From Microdochium bolleyi (Eukaryota; Ascomycota; Sordariomycetes; Xylariales; Microdochiaceae), in the NCBI GenBank assembly GCA_001566295.1, contig KQ964279.1, positions 60,467 through 124,466 on the forward strand: DNA of 64,000 nucleotides. Reading direction: 5' to 3'. Below, piece by piece: positions 21,201 through 32,978 of this stretch. The position numbers and the translations under genes are program-made. The notes under the pieces were generated by a model. The model saw only the letters and a list, made by a program, of their open reading frames with translations, was not told the origin of the DNA and ran no database searches. Each line of letters opens with the position of its first letter. Position 1 is the stretch's first letter.

Positions 21201-23875
21201 CTGGCCGACCGTCAACGACCAGGGGAACGCAGATCGCTATTGTCCTCCCGACATGGTGGCCCCTGGCAACGATACTTGGTACGAAGCTTACTGCGTACTC
21301 CCTCCCTTCCTCCACTGGGACCCTGGCCCACCATTCAGCTTGGCCAGTTCCACCCTCGAGCTGATCGAAGAGAGGGGAAGAACACGCACTGATGATTTGT
21401 CCCAGGGTCTAATGATCCATATTCTGAACTTGTCAGCTTGGAGCAGATCATCGCTGTCAGCACAGTCCTTAGGTTGCAGCAACTTTGCAAATTGTCCAAG
21501 CGCGACCGGGTTTCCCACGTGGAACTGGCCAGTGCACAGGCAGCATGCATGTTTCCGAGCGAGACTCATCAAGTTGATCAATCTTGCCCTGCTCGCAATA
21601 AACCGCTCACAACGGCTGTCGTGGATTTGACAGTCGCTGGGGATATGTACTCGCCCCCCCGAGGCGAAGTGGGAGTAATTCTCGTCGAAACCACCACACA
21701 CCTCTCATGAACCCCGGCCGGTGGAATTAGCGGTGCAAGGCGACGCTACAATCTCTCGATGGTCCGGAGCCATGAAACTCGGCCGACAGGGCCAAGAAGG
21801 GCATATGCATAAGCGGGGTCGTGAGGCAGGAGCCGTAGAAGTGCCGGACGAGAAATCAGTGCCGCCACACTCTGGCTTCTTTCCTCCTCGGTCTGGCCCC
21901 CCTTAGTGGCGCACCCGGAAGACAAGGGTGGTACTGGCCCCTTCACCAGTGCCGGCACGCTCCATTGCACTGGACAAAGTACGAGCCGCGCCGTCTTCTT
22001 CAGTACCGTTAGCAGGTTTTTCCTGGCCGTCTTCGATGTTTCTCTTTTGGGTGGGAGATAACACAATCCACCTCAACGTGGACGATGCAACTCACCGGCT
22101 TCGCAAATGTTGGTCTGGCTCAGGGTTACACTTCGATGAGCCGAACCTGGCTCTCGGGTCGTTTTGGCCAGCCATTCAAGACCTTGGACACAATTGGTAC
22201 TAGTCAAATATGGAGCTGGCCGTCGGCTGTTTTGCGCATCGAGCGAACAAGACAGGAATTGCCCGTTAGGCCATTGTCTGCGGCGTTCCAGGTTGCATTC
22301 ATGAGATCTGGCAATACGTCAGTTAGTATTTGAAACTCTTCAAGGTCGATGAGACACCTCGTGGTTTGGAGGGTTGGGATGGACGCGTACGCTGTCACTC
22401 GATACACCATGTTGAGATCGCTCGCAATGGCCCGCTGTTCTCAAAAAGTACAGCAAAGGATGGGGTCTTGTCAAAGTCGCGTTGCATCTCGCCACTAACG
22501 AAAGATATCCGGTTAAACGCGTGCCTTGCGACAAAGCCTACAGCGACTGTTTGTCTGAAATATCCCCCATGTTCTGCCACATTGTGTCATTCATGCAGCA
22601 CCGTCATAGCACTGCACGGGCAGCCCTTCAGACGCCGCCGGCAGCCTACCTAGCACTTGGCATGAGACCATTGAGAGACACGGTCCGAAGACTCACGTCT
22701 CATCTTCTTCTGCATCTGCCGGACTCCGATCGTCTGACTGTCGCAGGCTGTGGTCATCACTTTGTCAGCAAGAGCAGGCTGAAGGCTGCGGCACGGACGC
22801 GCCCCTTAACCTTATTCCTGTACCTTTGCCAGGGGTACGGAGTACCTTTGAGGCTTCAGGGTGGGCTGCGTTCACTGTATCAGTCATTGTTGAGGCATCT
22901 CAGCTCTCGTACGCAACCAGATTGCTTGGAAGTCAGTCATGTCTGCGTGGCCTATTGCTTGGCGCTGCATTGTTTCACGCTTTGGCAGTTTGTCTGTTGT
23001 CTCCTGCGATTTGACTCGTTTTCTTCTTGCCGTAAAAAGCTACGACATGAAGCACTCTCGACGAAAGTGCACATAGTTCTACGGTAATTAGCACACAGCC
23101 GCGTGGTTGGTGAGATCGCTGGCTGGTTCAGAAGCATCGTCTTCCCATTCATGGCGTTATCCACACCGAACTGCAACAATTATACGCGCAGACAACAGCA
23201 GCAAACGACATATGCTGACAGTGTAACTTTTTGTGTTTCGTTATTTAGATTTGTGGGCAAAGGTGACGAAAGACATGTCATCATCGCAACCCATTGTACC
23301 ATACTCCTTGTATTGTTTAAAACGTACGCCATTTGAGGGCTCCTCGGGCAAGCCAACCGCAACACAGTCATTGTCTTATGCCAAGCTAAATCTTGCGACC
23401 GCATAAGCATGGCGTCTTTCATGCTCCAGAGTCCTACCTCTCCGTCGTAACATCATTCGATTTTGAGACTGACGAGGTAGCCCATGATCATACATAAGCT
23501 ATCAATGCTCTGGGTATAGCAGATATTAGACAAAAGAGTGGTCGTGCTCTGGTAGACTAAACCTCCATCCGAATTATCAGCTGAAAAGACGATAATCAAA
23601 GGCTCGGACCTAGATAGTTTGCGACAGTTGCTACGCAACGACCACTCTATTACCCATACCGAAAAGATTGTATAGCGGTCTCCTTCGTCCACAAGAGTAT
23701 TTAATGGCAGCGATTCTTTGTCATTGTGCCATTGTGCTGGGGAGGCCTGCCGGAATGATGCTGAGAATGTTAACGAATGCATTTGGTCTATATTTGCTAC
23801 TCAAAATCACCCAGAAATAGTACGTCCTCTATCTAGATCACCAAAGAGAACAAGTCTCAAGTCATATTCAAGGCC
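18253..23875. other. 5.6-kb gene-poor stretch
   Basis: This is the longest stretch without a gene. It begins with the promoter of the rhodopsin-like gene and ends at the 3' side of the NmrA-like gene. Open frames of 100-250 codons exist on both strands (for example around 20872-21630, 20094-20585 and 22482-23087), but their composition is erratic and they overlap one another. I recognise no protein family, transposase or reverse transcriptase and no long terminal repeats. The right third (about 22.5-23.9 kb) looks A/T-richer. It could be decayed mobile DNA or non-coding RNA territory; neither is shown. Confidence 0.45.
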
Positions 23876-24951
23876 TCAAGCCTTCCATGCGCGCTCAAGA
23901 ACATCCCTTGCACCCCAGGGCTTGATCTCGTCAAACAACTTGTTGTGCGTGACATCTCCACTCAGGTCCGCCATGCCCTGCACGAACTGCAAGTTGAACG
24001 CGGCCGCCAGTCCCTGGAGCGCCTCCTTGGGGAAGAACGGATACATCGGCACATGCGACGGCAGCTCGCCGACCTTGCCATTCTCATACAGCTCCGGCCC
24101 GTCATAGGTGACGTTGAACTTGGTGCCCTTGACCTCCTCGGCCAGCTTGACGAACTCGTTCCAGGTCGTCGTCTCGCCCTCGACGGTGGTCTCGAGATCC
24201 CACTTCTCCAGGTCAAGCAGCGCGGCGACGTAGCGCGCGACGTCGCGCGTGTGCGTAAAGGTGACGCGCTCGTTGCCGGTCCCCGGGATGGCGGCGGTAT
24301 TGTGCGGCATGTCGATGACGATGGTAAAGGGCGTCATGTACGACGGGATCTTGGGCACGCCGAAGTAGTCGAAAAGGTAGCCGTTGTGGACCTCGGTGTA
24401 CTCGAGAGTCTTGCTCTCGCGGAGCGTCTTGATGAGGAACTTCTTCTGATCGGCGATCGGCATGGGGTCGCTGGTTCAGGTCAGTCTCTTGATCAGGGTA
24501 GTTACGGAGGGTGCTCTTAAGGAGGGGTTTTTGACGCACTTGTCATGCAGTTTGGTGCCCCAGTTGCTCGGGATGAACCGTTTGGTTGTCTTGGAAACGT
24601 CAGCAGCCTGGATGAGGCGGTCCTCGTAGTTGTCACCAGATCCCGGCATGAAGCTGAGCGCAGAGATGACGGTGTGGATGTTGTGCTCTTCAAGCACACG
24701 AGTGGCGGCCTCAATGTCTGAGTAGTCGATAGGGATGAAGCGAACACCTCGCTCCGCCTCAAGGGTCGGATTGGCCTGTGAGGTTGAAACGCTGTTAGTC
24801 ACCTCCAGTCTTTCTTCCAGCTGGAGTAAATGCCCGACTGGCTTACCTTGCGGCTCAAGACCACGACCTCATGGTTACCACGGGCCTTGATGCCCTCGAC
24901 AATGGTGCGGCCAAGACCACCGCTTCCGCCTGCTACTGCGACAACAACCAT
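23876..24951 (-). CDS. NmrA-like / isoflavone-reductase-type NAD(P)-binding protein
   Basis: Three exons on the minus strand: 24951-24847, 24775-24540 and 24470-23876, giving 311 residues. Intron 1 has donor GTAAGC, a CTAAC branch point and acceptor TCACAG. Intron 2 runs from GTGCGT to AACCAG. The N-terminus is a Rossmann dinucleotide site, VAVAGGSGGLGRTIVEGI, and the motif continues through HTVISALSFMPG and KRFIPSNWGTKL, as in the NmrA/isoflavone reductase branch of atypical short-chain dehydrogenases. Members either reduce small aromatic substrates or act as redox-sensing regulators without catalysis. It is soluble and cytoplasmic by prediction. It diverges from the Zn2Cys6 gene at 25716 across a 764-bp shared promoter, so co-regulation is plausible. 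Confidence 0.88.
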
Positions 24952-25125
24952 TTTTCTGGTGGTAAGAGAGAGGGGGCTGAATTGTGTTTAGGACGTGTAG
25001 TTGTGGTGTAACTTTGGAAGACGAAGCTGTTGTGGTGTTTGTGGACTGTGATGCTTTTCAGGTTAATCCAGACAATTTTACAACGGCAAGAATCATCATC
25101 TTTATACTCACGACACCGATCGCAA

Positions 25126-25139
25126 CCCGGTAATTCGGG
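25126..25139. promoter_or_regulatory. Everted CCG/CGG palindrome in the divergent promoter
   Basis: CCCGGTAATTCGGG has perfect four-base arms (CCCG and CGGG) around GTAATT. CCG and CGG half-sites in inverted or everted pairs are the usual targets of Zn2Cys6 dimers. It lies between the NmrA-like gene and the Zn2Cys6 gene, so autoregulation by the latter is a reasonable guess. Binding is not shown. Confidence 0.35.
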
Positions 25140-25715
25140 CATTACGTGCCTGTCGTCATTGGGGACCAAGTTTAGGTTCTGCGCGACGAGTGAAGCCTGA
25201 TAGTGCTTACCAAGTCGCCGCCAGCTTACTGATCGATGTCGGTGGCTTCTCGACCATCTGTGGCTGGACCAACCTAATTCTCGTGTGGCTGAACCGATAG
25301 CTGACCTAAGCACTTCTCGCCCGGACTCAATTTGCTCCCGGATGCCGAGAGTCAAGTGTGGCGCAAAGGGGCTAATGCAGTCAGCAACAAGGGGCAAGAA
25401 TAGCGTGTTCCCCGGCCGCAATTTGGTTCCGGGCCTTTCGCCCCGATTCATAAGCCAAACCCCCGCCTGTATTTGCGGTTGTGCCCAGGCTAAAGAGTAG
25501 TTGAACTCGGTGCTTTCAAAGGTCCGCAAGTGTTCGGGAGTTTGCTGTGCCCGCCCTTGCTGACCGCAGCACCTCATGTCGCGCCCTTCGCCGGCCCGTG
25601 GCCAACACCGGTCCACAATAGCACATGGAGGAGGGCATCAGTCTGAGACCGAGTCCTCAAAGGTTTGTCAGACGCGAAGACTCCCAACCTGACAGATGAC
25701 CTCGCTCACGATTCT

Positions 25716-27959
25716 ATGGACGGCCAGGACCAGACGCAGGCCTGTCGCCGGTGCAACGAGAAGAAGACGAGATGTGATAAGAGATGGCCCACGTGCTCCG
25801 TCTGTGCGAGACGTAACGTCGAATGCGTCTATACTGGTGCACCGCGACGGCGCGGCCCGGGCAAAAGGTGTGTCGTGGATGGTCTTGGACGCAGCCCATC
25901 TGAGACCCTGAGCTGATTCCAATTAGCAAACAACATGTGCAGCAGCTCGAAGAGAGACTGAGGAGGATGGAGACAATGCTGCAAGTGCAGCAGCAACAGC
26001 ACGCAGATGCGTCAGGGTCTCCCTCCTGTTCCTCACAAAACACAGCGCAGTCTTCGACTGCAGGCTCGGAGACCCTCGAGAGCCCCAGTGCTCTCCTGGG
26101 CAGCGCATCCAAAGGAACGGAGACAAGTGCGTTGAAACAGCCGGACCACGGAGCAATTGGCCCTGCGCTTCCCGTATCATCCTCTGGTGTATCAGCGCCA
26201 CCATCTTCAGCCTTGGCCTGGTTCAAGGACAAGGTTAGCAACTCGCTGGGAAAACCAGGCTTCATAGCCAAGTCTCGTGTGCGGGCGTACTCCACAGACG
26301 AAATCGCGTGGTTTGTCGCGCCCCTGCTGGATGAGATCAACTCACAGTTCCCCATCTTCGATGTGGACAGGCTGGTAGCACGTATTGAGGACTCAGCTGC
26401 GTCACAAAAACAGGGTCCGGCCTGGACGACCCTCGTCGAGTCCATCATAGCTCGGGTCACACTTGTGCGCGCTGCTTCCGATGGCATCCGCCGCTGCTAC
26501 GAGATGGCATGGGATTTCATGGCTAGCAGTCTCAAGCGGCTGCCATCGTTGATGCTAGATAACTCGGCCGGTACGGGCGCTGACGTCATCGACGCGCTGC
26601 TGTCCATGGCCTTCTTTGCCAGGGGCACCGCCGACACCAAAACGACAGCCATGCTGGTGAGATGTGGGCTACAGGCTCACTGGACTCTGGCGAACGACAT
26701 CGTGTCCGCCACAGAGGTGGATGAAAAGACACGCGATTCAGCAGCACGCAAACTTTGGGCCCTGTATACCATCGACCAGGAGCTCTCTCTCAATCACGGC
26801 ATGCCGCCTGCGATCCGCCATCACGACATTGACACAAGACTCTTCCCTATAGAGGACCATGCTACCTCAGCCTCCAGAACGCCTGTCCACTACCGGCCGC
26901 GTGGACTCTTCTGGGCCCGCGTAAGGCTCTCCATCGCTCTCGCTGACATCCACGAGCGTCTGTACAGCCCCGATGCATCGCTTTTGAATTCCGAGGCAAC
27001 GCTGGCTCACGCGCACCAGCTCCATGAGATGCTGCATGCTCTGGTACTCGACATATGTCCTACGACAGCAAGTTCGATCCCGCGCGCCGGGCTGGAAAGC
27101 AGCGTCCCACCGTGCTTTGGGCTGGACTCGGCACTGACGCTCGGCGATGTTTCGGTGGTCTCGCTGCACTACGCGTTCTGCAATGCAAGCAGCATGGTCT
27201 ACAGTGCTGTTGCCAGAGCCCCGGGCCTCCCAGGCCACACGCGCGAACAAGCGACAAGGTACTGCCTGGCCGCTGCGCGGTCGACTTTGATGGCGCCACA
27301 GGCCTCGTCGCCCGCGACACTGCCCGATATGTGGTGAGCAAAGTGTTTTGGCTACGCCGTGCCGCCTGTCAGTTGTCTTTATTGCGAATGTGCTGACACG
27401 TGCGACAGGCAGCTTCTTGTATACCCGGTCGCAGCAGCCCTCACCCTGCTGGATTTTCTGCTCAACAGCCCGCCCGGCATTGCAACAGATGTCGAGCTAA
27501 TAGAAGACGCAAAGCTTGTCGCCCAGCTGGAACACCATGTCCGTGATACCGCCACAGCCAAGGGCTACCCTCTGGACAGCCTTGTTGCCGGCTGCCGCGA
27601 AGCATCCCGGCTGGCGCTTCTGGCAGCAGGAGGTATGAGCGAGGGCTTCATAGACTTGAACATCATCACAATTGCTGTAAGATCCCGACCTCCGTCCTGT
27701 TGACGCGATATTGGTGTATGAGTACAGGGCTTACGTTGTCGACAAACAGAAGGTCCGCGATACGCTCTCACGGGTGACACATCCAATCTACGTCGCGCAG
27801 GGTCTCATGGGTAACCTGCCCACACGAGATTATCTGGTAGCTCGGGAACTAGCTGGACTTTTGCTGGGTGAGGATTATATGACTGCATTGCCGCCGCACC
27901 GGGCACCTTTTGCCCCGGACATTCTCCATTTCGACGCGATGGCCTCACTAGCCCCGTGA
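25716..27959 (+). CDS. Zn2Cys6 transcription factor with fungal_trans domain
   Basis: Four exons: 25716-25867, 25927-27333, 27409-27676 and 27723-27959, giving 687 residues. The Zn2Cys6 cluster is complete: Cys10, 13, 20, 27, 30 and 37 with spacing 2-6-6-2-6. After the first splice (GPGK/SKQHVQQLEERLRRMETML) a linker and coiled-coil follow, as in Gal4-type dimers, then a Gln/Ser-rich stretch. The fungal-specific regulatory domain starts near STDEIAWFVAPLLDEINSQF and includes RKLWALYTIDQELSLNHGMP. Introns 1 and 2 are clear (59 and 75 nt). Intron 3 (46 nt, GTAAGA to ATGAG) is the only phase-keeping choice I found and is less certain. It is nuclear and sequence-specific by family. Targets are unknown, but the divergent NmrA-like gene is a natural candidate. 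Confidence 0.86.
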
Positions 27960-28466
27960 TGACTCACACGCATGAGCTCCAGGAATCCTCAAGATGAGAG
28001 TCGGGACCAGGCCTGACACACAATCATCAGTGACATGTGCTCAGTTACTCTGGATTATAGAGCTTGTATGGATCGGGTGGCGCGACTCCCCGTGCTTGTC
28101 TGGCTGGTTATCCATGTCTCCATACAGGTTTCAGTGCATCTCCCTGGCTCCATGTTATATCACAATACCTCTACTCTCAGTAAAAGTCGTTATTGGTCGG
28201 TGTTTCGCAGTGCATCTAGCTAGGCCTCTTATGCACGCATGCCGCCGTAGACGGAACTTCTAATACAGGATCACTTGCCGGATATCGATGGGGATCACTG
28301 TTTATTCGTACAAGTCCGACTCGGCGGTTTCTCCCCGCTTCTCGTATACATGGCCATGATCCATACTTCCACTGTCCTCCCGACCGGACGCGCAGCCAAC
28401 CTTATCCTATCCTACAATTCCTGGGGTCCAGAGAGAACCCTCAATACGTAGAAGCCCGCAATGCCT
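27960..28466. other. Convergent intergenic region
   Basis: About 500 bp between the 3' ends of the Zn2Cys6 gene and the TMEM14-like gene. No coding frame or repeat of note. It should hold both polyadenylation regions. Confidence 0.5.
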
Positions 28467-28863
28467 TCAGACACCGTAGCGGAACTCTCTGAACTTCTTC
28501 TGATAGTAGAACGTCGCGAGACTGCCCGTCGCGAGCAGGCCCAGAGGCACGGGTGCGCGCGCGCCCGTCTTGATGACGCGCGGGATGGCCGAACCAGTGA
28601 GCAGCACGCTGCTGCCCAGGGCGAGCTCGGAGCCGTAGTCCTGGTTGGTCTTGAGCAGATAGCCCGCGTAGCCGAAGGCCGTGCCGAGCCCGACGCCCGC
28701 GATGAGCGAGGGCAGGGAGCGGGTGCGCAGGTAGCCGGCGGTGCCGCCTACGGCCACTGATTTTGAGGAGAGGATGTGTCAGCACAGGGGTCCGGTCGAG
28801 AGGGGGTGTGGTATCTGGAGACATACGCAAGCCCGCGAGGGTAAAGGAAGGGTGCTCGGCCAT
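28467..28863 (-). CDS. TMEM14 family small membrane protein
   Basis: Two exons on the minus strand: 28863-28827 and 28756-28467, giving 108 residues. The intron starts GTATGT, carries a GCTGAC branch-type site and ends ATCAG. The joined protein begins MAEHPSFTLAGLLAVGG and shows the family's Gly-rich short helices: GYLRTRSLPSLIAGVGLGTA, GYAGYLLK, SELALGSSVLLTGSAIPR and PVPLGLLATGSLATFYYQKK. TMEM14 proteins are about 100-120 residues with three or four helices. Animal TMEM14C sits in the inner mitochondrial membrane and aids porphyrin transport; related fungal proteins are little studied. Location in mitochondria is therefore an inference. The size and ending are typical, with no sign of damage. 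Confidence 0.9.
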
Positions 28864-29584
28864 TGTGGATGCTATTCGGAAGTTGCGAGAGCACGGTCTT
28901 GAGGATGTCTTGATGTCTGGGGTAGACAGAGTGGAAGCAAAAGTGACACGAATGACTGTGCGTGTCGGGACTCGGAAGCAGCCGGCTCCGTGTGGGCCGG
29001 GCCGCTCTGCAGGCACCGATGACTAAGCGCAAGTTCCGAGCCCCTTCGGAAGATGTGCTTCCTGCCCGGCTCGTGACACTCTCTCAGCGTGCCTGGGGGA
29101 GAAAGCAAGCTTCGCCATTGTGTGAGTTTCGTGAGCCCATGCCGGTTGCATCATGCCATGTGACGATTTCAGTCCTTGCTTCTGGTTTAGTCCACTCTCC
29201 CACACCTCAAAGGGAAACTTTTGCATGTCACCTCAAGTCATAGATGGGCCATTTGAATTCTGATCAATTAAGTTTAACACAAGAAATAAATCTGGATGTC
29301 GGCAGACGATGCAACGGATTTCGTGTATGCCGCACATGAGGCACAGCTACGCAACAAACATACACACACGCACACAAACGGGCTCCACGTCGCGTTCTTT
29401 TTCTTATGTTACTGGCCAAAGCACGTTGTGACCAGAGATCATTGCAGCTGATGCTTTACTTGCCAACAAAATGTTTGCAGCCAGTTCAGAGATCCAAATT
29501 AGCAGATGGCGTCACCATGGGGAGACACCCAGCGCCGTCCAAGACGGCCTGTCTTGGGCCAGCAGCCTGGACCAACAGACAAAG
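28864..29584. other. Intergenic region
   Basis: About 720 bp holding the TMEM14-like promoter and the 3' flank of the BTB gene, with a CA-rich run near 29360-29380. No gene recognised. Confidence 0.5.
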
Positions 29585-30857
29585 TCAGAACGCGAAAAGT
29601 ATATTGCCCTTGGGAAACAGCTCGTCCGGCGCGTGCAAATGAACAGCACTGAGCTCTGCCTGCCGCGCCATGTAGCCGACCTCGTCCTCGTCCGCCGTGT
29701 AGTGGTAGTCCGTGCTGTACACCCACGGGTCGTCCCCTGCCGCCTCACGGTCCCGGTAGGGCGCCGCCACCGCGACGCAGGGCCAGTGGGAGGCGTTGTC
29801 GTCCGACTTGGTTGCCATGGCGTGGCTGACGCAGCGCAGGTTGAGCGTGTTGACGACCAGTGCCATCGAGCTCGGGGCCCGGAGAACGTCACTGGCCTTG
29901 GGGATGGGCCACAGGCGCGACTCGTGCAGACTACGCAGCAGCTCGCCCAGCATCGACGACTCGCATCTCAGCTTGTGCTTCTTGGAGACCCTCTCTCTGC
30001 AGAGTCCGACACTTCTGGAGCCCCCCTTGATCAGTCTCTCCACGTTCGTCCGTATTGGGTCGAGCAGGGAGGCAATGAGCTTCGCCCTGAGGAACGTGAC
30101 GGTCTCTAGGCAGAGTGAGACTAGGTACGTCATTCGCAAGAGGACTTGGGTGGTGCACCTTACCGTACAGCTTTGGTGGGAGAATCATGCTTGCTCTGGG
30201 GTCGTCAGCCGGCCCCGGCGGTGTGGTCAATACGAGTTGAGTGACGACGGTCTCGTAGCCCGATATGTAGCCCACTTGATAGAAGATCCAGGCCAGGCAG
30301 AACAGCTCGTGCTCCGCCGTGAAGAGATCAGCTTTGTAGCACAGAGTCCAGGACGCTGCCCAGGGCCGCAGAAGCGCGATGCAGTCGTACTTATCCGCTA
30401 CCACTACGACATCGTACAGTCGCTGAATGGTGCTGCGCTGCGCGCCGGCTATGGGGGCCATGCGCTGGAACTGGCCATGCATGATCTCAAGGAGCGGCCG
30501 CAAGCCTGACGGCGAATCGCCGGGTAAGTCTACCACCCACTCCTGGCTGGCATCCCGGCTCTTCGTGCCCTCCGCAAACGGCCCGAACAGCATCTTGTCG
30601 AACACGGATGAAGATCTGGACAGCGCCCGCGAGCAGACGCGGAAACGTGCGGAGTTGCCCGGGATCGCAGCGCCAGCAGCAGTCCCGCTTGCATGTAGCC
30701 AGAGATCGCCGCGCGGGTCGATGATGTATTCCTTCTCGGTCTCAGTTGCTCCCTCTGTGGCCTCCGTGTCTGCTTCAATATCAGGTACCGCTGGTGGCAC
30801 CGATAGCGGTAGGAATACCACGGACTGGGGCTCTGGTGTTGTTGATGTGGAGGACAT
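29585..30857 (-). CDS. BTB/POZ-domain protein
   Basis: Two exons on the minus strand: 30857-30164 and 30105-29585, giving 404 residues. The intron (58 nt) begins GTAAGG and ends CCTAG, and joins KLY to ETVTFLRAKLI in frame. The ATG at 30857 is the first in frame; the open frame extends upstream without one. After an acidic low-complexity leader, the segment from about residue 45 resembles a fungal BTB fold: DPRGDLWLHAS, FRVCSRALSRSSSVFDKML, EWVVDLPGDSPSGLRPLLEI and LYDVVVVADKYDCIALLRPW. BTB domains dimerise and often bind Cul3 ubiquitin ligases. Fungal proteins of this sort lack Kelch or zinc-finger partners and have no assigned role. The next gene upstream on the same strand is the deaminase-fold gene. 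Confidence 0.82.
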
Positions 30858-31521
30858 GACGGGTGTCGTGACAGATTCCTGAGCCACGGGCGGACGAACG
30901 CATTTTTTGAGGGTGGCTATGTAATTGTAAGCGAGCAAACAGCAGTGCAAGGTAAGCCTCGAGAAGTTCAGGAGTTGTTGAATGGCTGCCACGTGGGTCG
31001 CGGAGGGCGAGTCGTTTCCACGCGGGGTCCAGGCGGGGAACCTGAGGTGCAGGGAGGTGTGATATGAACAGAAAAGGAACTGCGAAGACGTGGTTCGTCT
31101 TGGACAGGTGGCCGCAGTTCAAGTACGGTTGCGCCAAGTACGTGGGCAAACCTGGCGCTATTTGATTCTGTACCTCACAATGCTACTCATGGCCTTGCGC
31201 TCATCTCGCAGGCTCCGTCTGCCCTGTCTCATCCTTGTTCCATGCACTATCCGTCAACTCGCCTTGATTCAGCCAATGTCTCCAAAAACATACTTGCCAA
31301 TGCGTTTGTTCTGGGCCTGGAACCCGTGACGACCGATGTGCTCGTTCACAACCACTACCACAGTGAAAAGGACCACAACTGGGACGACAAGTGAGTTGCC
31401 CTAGTCGGCACATCGAAGGAAGATGCCCGGCTGCACTAGGCCAACTGGAGCCTTGAGTCGTCCATGGGTATGTATACATGGTGAGACGCAAAGCTCTGCC
31501 CAGAATCAAGCCGATGACACA
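30858..31521. other. Intergenic region
   Basis: About 660 bp between the two minus-strand genes. It should include the BTB gene promoter. Open frames are short and unconvincing. Confidence 0.45.
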
Positions 31522-32978
31522 TCATGACCGTGCAACAGAATATACCGATCGTGCTAGATGAAATGGGACCGTTCCTGTGCGAGCCGTGGCGGTCGCGGTC
31601 AGTGACGGGCCGGCTGTCGAGTCCCTGTTCTTGGGCCTGCGGTCACCGTCCAGTTCCGTCTTCAAAGCTTTCGTGGTTGCTCGCTCAATGTGTTGAACAA
31701 AAGCCCAGAAGGGCTGCTTCCCTGGGACTCCGGGCGGGTCGCGGGAAGTTGGCGGCATCCATGTGGGGTAGACCTTCTCATGACAAGCCGAGACCCGGAT
31801 GCCAAGAGGGTGCCTGAGCAAGTATTCGTGACAAAGATAACATGCTTTCTTGCTGGTGCCCATCATACGAAGGCGTGGTGCCTTGGCTCTGTTGAGGTCG
31901 TAGAATTCGAGCAGCTGCATCTCAGCGTGGAGCGTGAGCTTCAGAGTGCATGACCGGCGCACTTTCGCCTCGACATCGTCCGTACCCAGGCGCCGGGAGA
32001 GGCGTTCCATCATGTTCTGGTGGTCTCCTTTCGTCAAACGCTGGACAGCAGTCGCCGCAATATTCCTCTCGTGCTGGAGTGAGAAAGTCTGCTGTTTAGG
32101 AGCTTGGACAACCTTGATACAGAGGCCAGCGAATGCATCAGGCTCTTTGATGGCGAACTTGACCATGGACTTGACTGATGCCCAGTATCGCGCAAGCTTG
32201 TGCAGTGTCTCGAGCCAAGTCGGGGGCGGCTTTGGATCCACGGTGAGAAGGGCTTGGAAATGCCTATCGTACTTCCATCGTGCTTCCGATGCCCAGAGTA
32301 CGCATGCGGGTGATGGAGAACTCCCCGCGGTCATCGAGTATGTGCCTACAAAGGGACACGTCCTGACCCACTGTCTGAAACTCGTTGCTTCCAGTTTCTC
32401 ATCGTGATCGTTCTGATATGAATTGGTCGTTGCCTGCTGAATGAGCTGGCCAATTCCTCTCTTCTCCAGCTTTTGTGCAAGAGACGCAATGCGATCCTGG
32501 TCAAGATCGACCACCACATGTAGCAGATCGTTCTCAGCCTTCGATGGCGGCTTCTCTGATTCAAGCAGGCTGGTCAGTGGTGCAACCCAATAATGAGCGA
32601 AGAGTGTTGCATACTTCCAGTTGCAACTGCGACAAGTATTTCTATGACTCTCTCCAGCTTGGCCGTGTCGTGTGGTGTCAGGCCCCGATTGCGAGCCACA
32701 CGTAACACTGTCCCCGATGCGTCATGCTGTTCCATACAAACGGCAGAAGCTGTCTCCTTGCCCGACCCGGATGTTGAGCAGATGAGAGCAAACGAGTCGA
32801 GAAACTTCTGCTTGAGCTGGATGTTTGTGGTGGTGTAATCTTCGGGGTTTTCGTCAAGGGAATCTCTGGTGGGTTTCCCCCGAACGGGATCTATCAGGCT
32901 CAGCAGGACAGCATTGATGATCAGATTCCTGCACATGCTCCCTCTTTTTCGGATCGGCAATGTTGCAACTGTTGCCAT
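31522..32978 (-). CDS. OTT_1508-like deaminase-fold protein
   Basis: Two exons on the minus strand: 32978-32615 and 32555-31522, giving 465 residues. The 59-nt intron begins GTATGC, has a CTGAC branch site and ends ATCAG. The C-terminal part shows a zinc-deaminase signature: LHAEMQLLEF with the His-Ala-Glu triad at residues 331-333, and MMGTSKKACYLCHEYL with Cys-x2-Cys at 360-363. These are the metal ligands and the catalytic Glu of the cytidine-deaminase fold. The arrangement matches the OTT_1508-like family, known from bacteria and expanded in fungi, whose substrates are not established. The N-terminal ~250 residues are helical and unassigned. A TTGCTTCCAG directly before the ATG could be a splice acceptor, so a short 5' exon is possible. 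No signal peptide. Confidence 0.78.

Noticed and set aside
20872..21630. 252-codon plus-strand frame in the gene-poor region
   Set aside because: Irregular composition, overlap with other frames on both strands, no recognisable domain and no good start or splice context.
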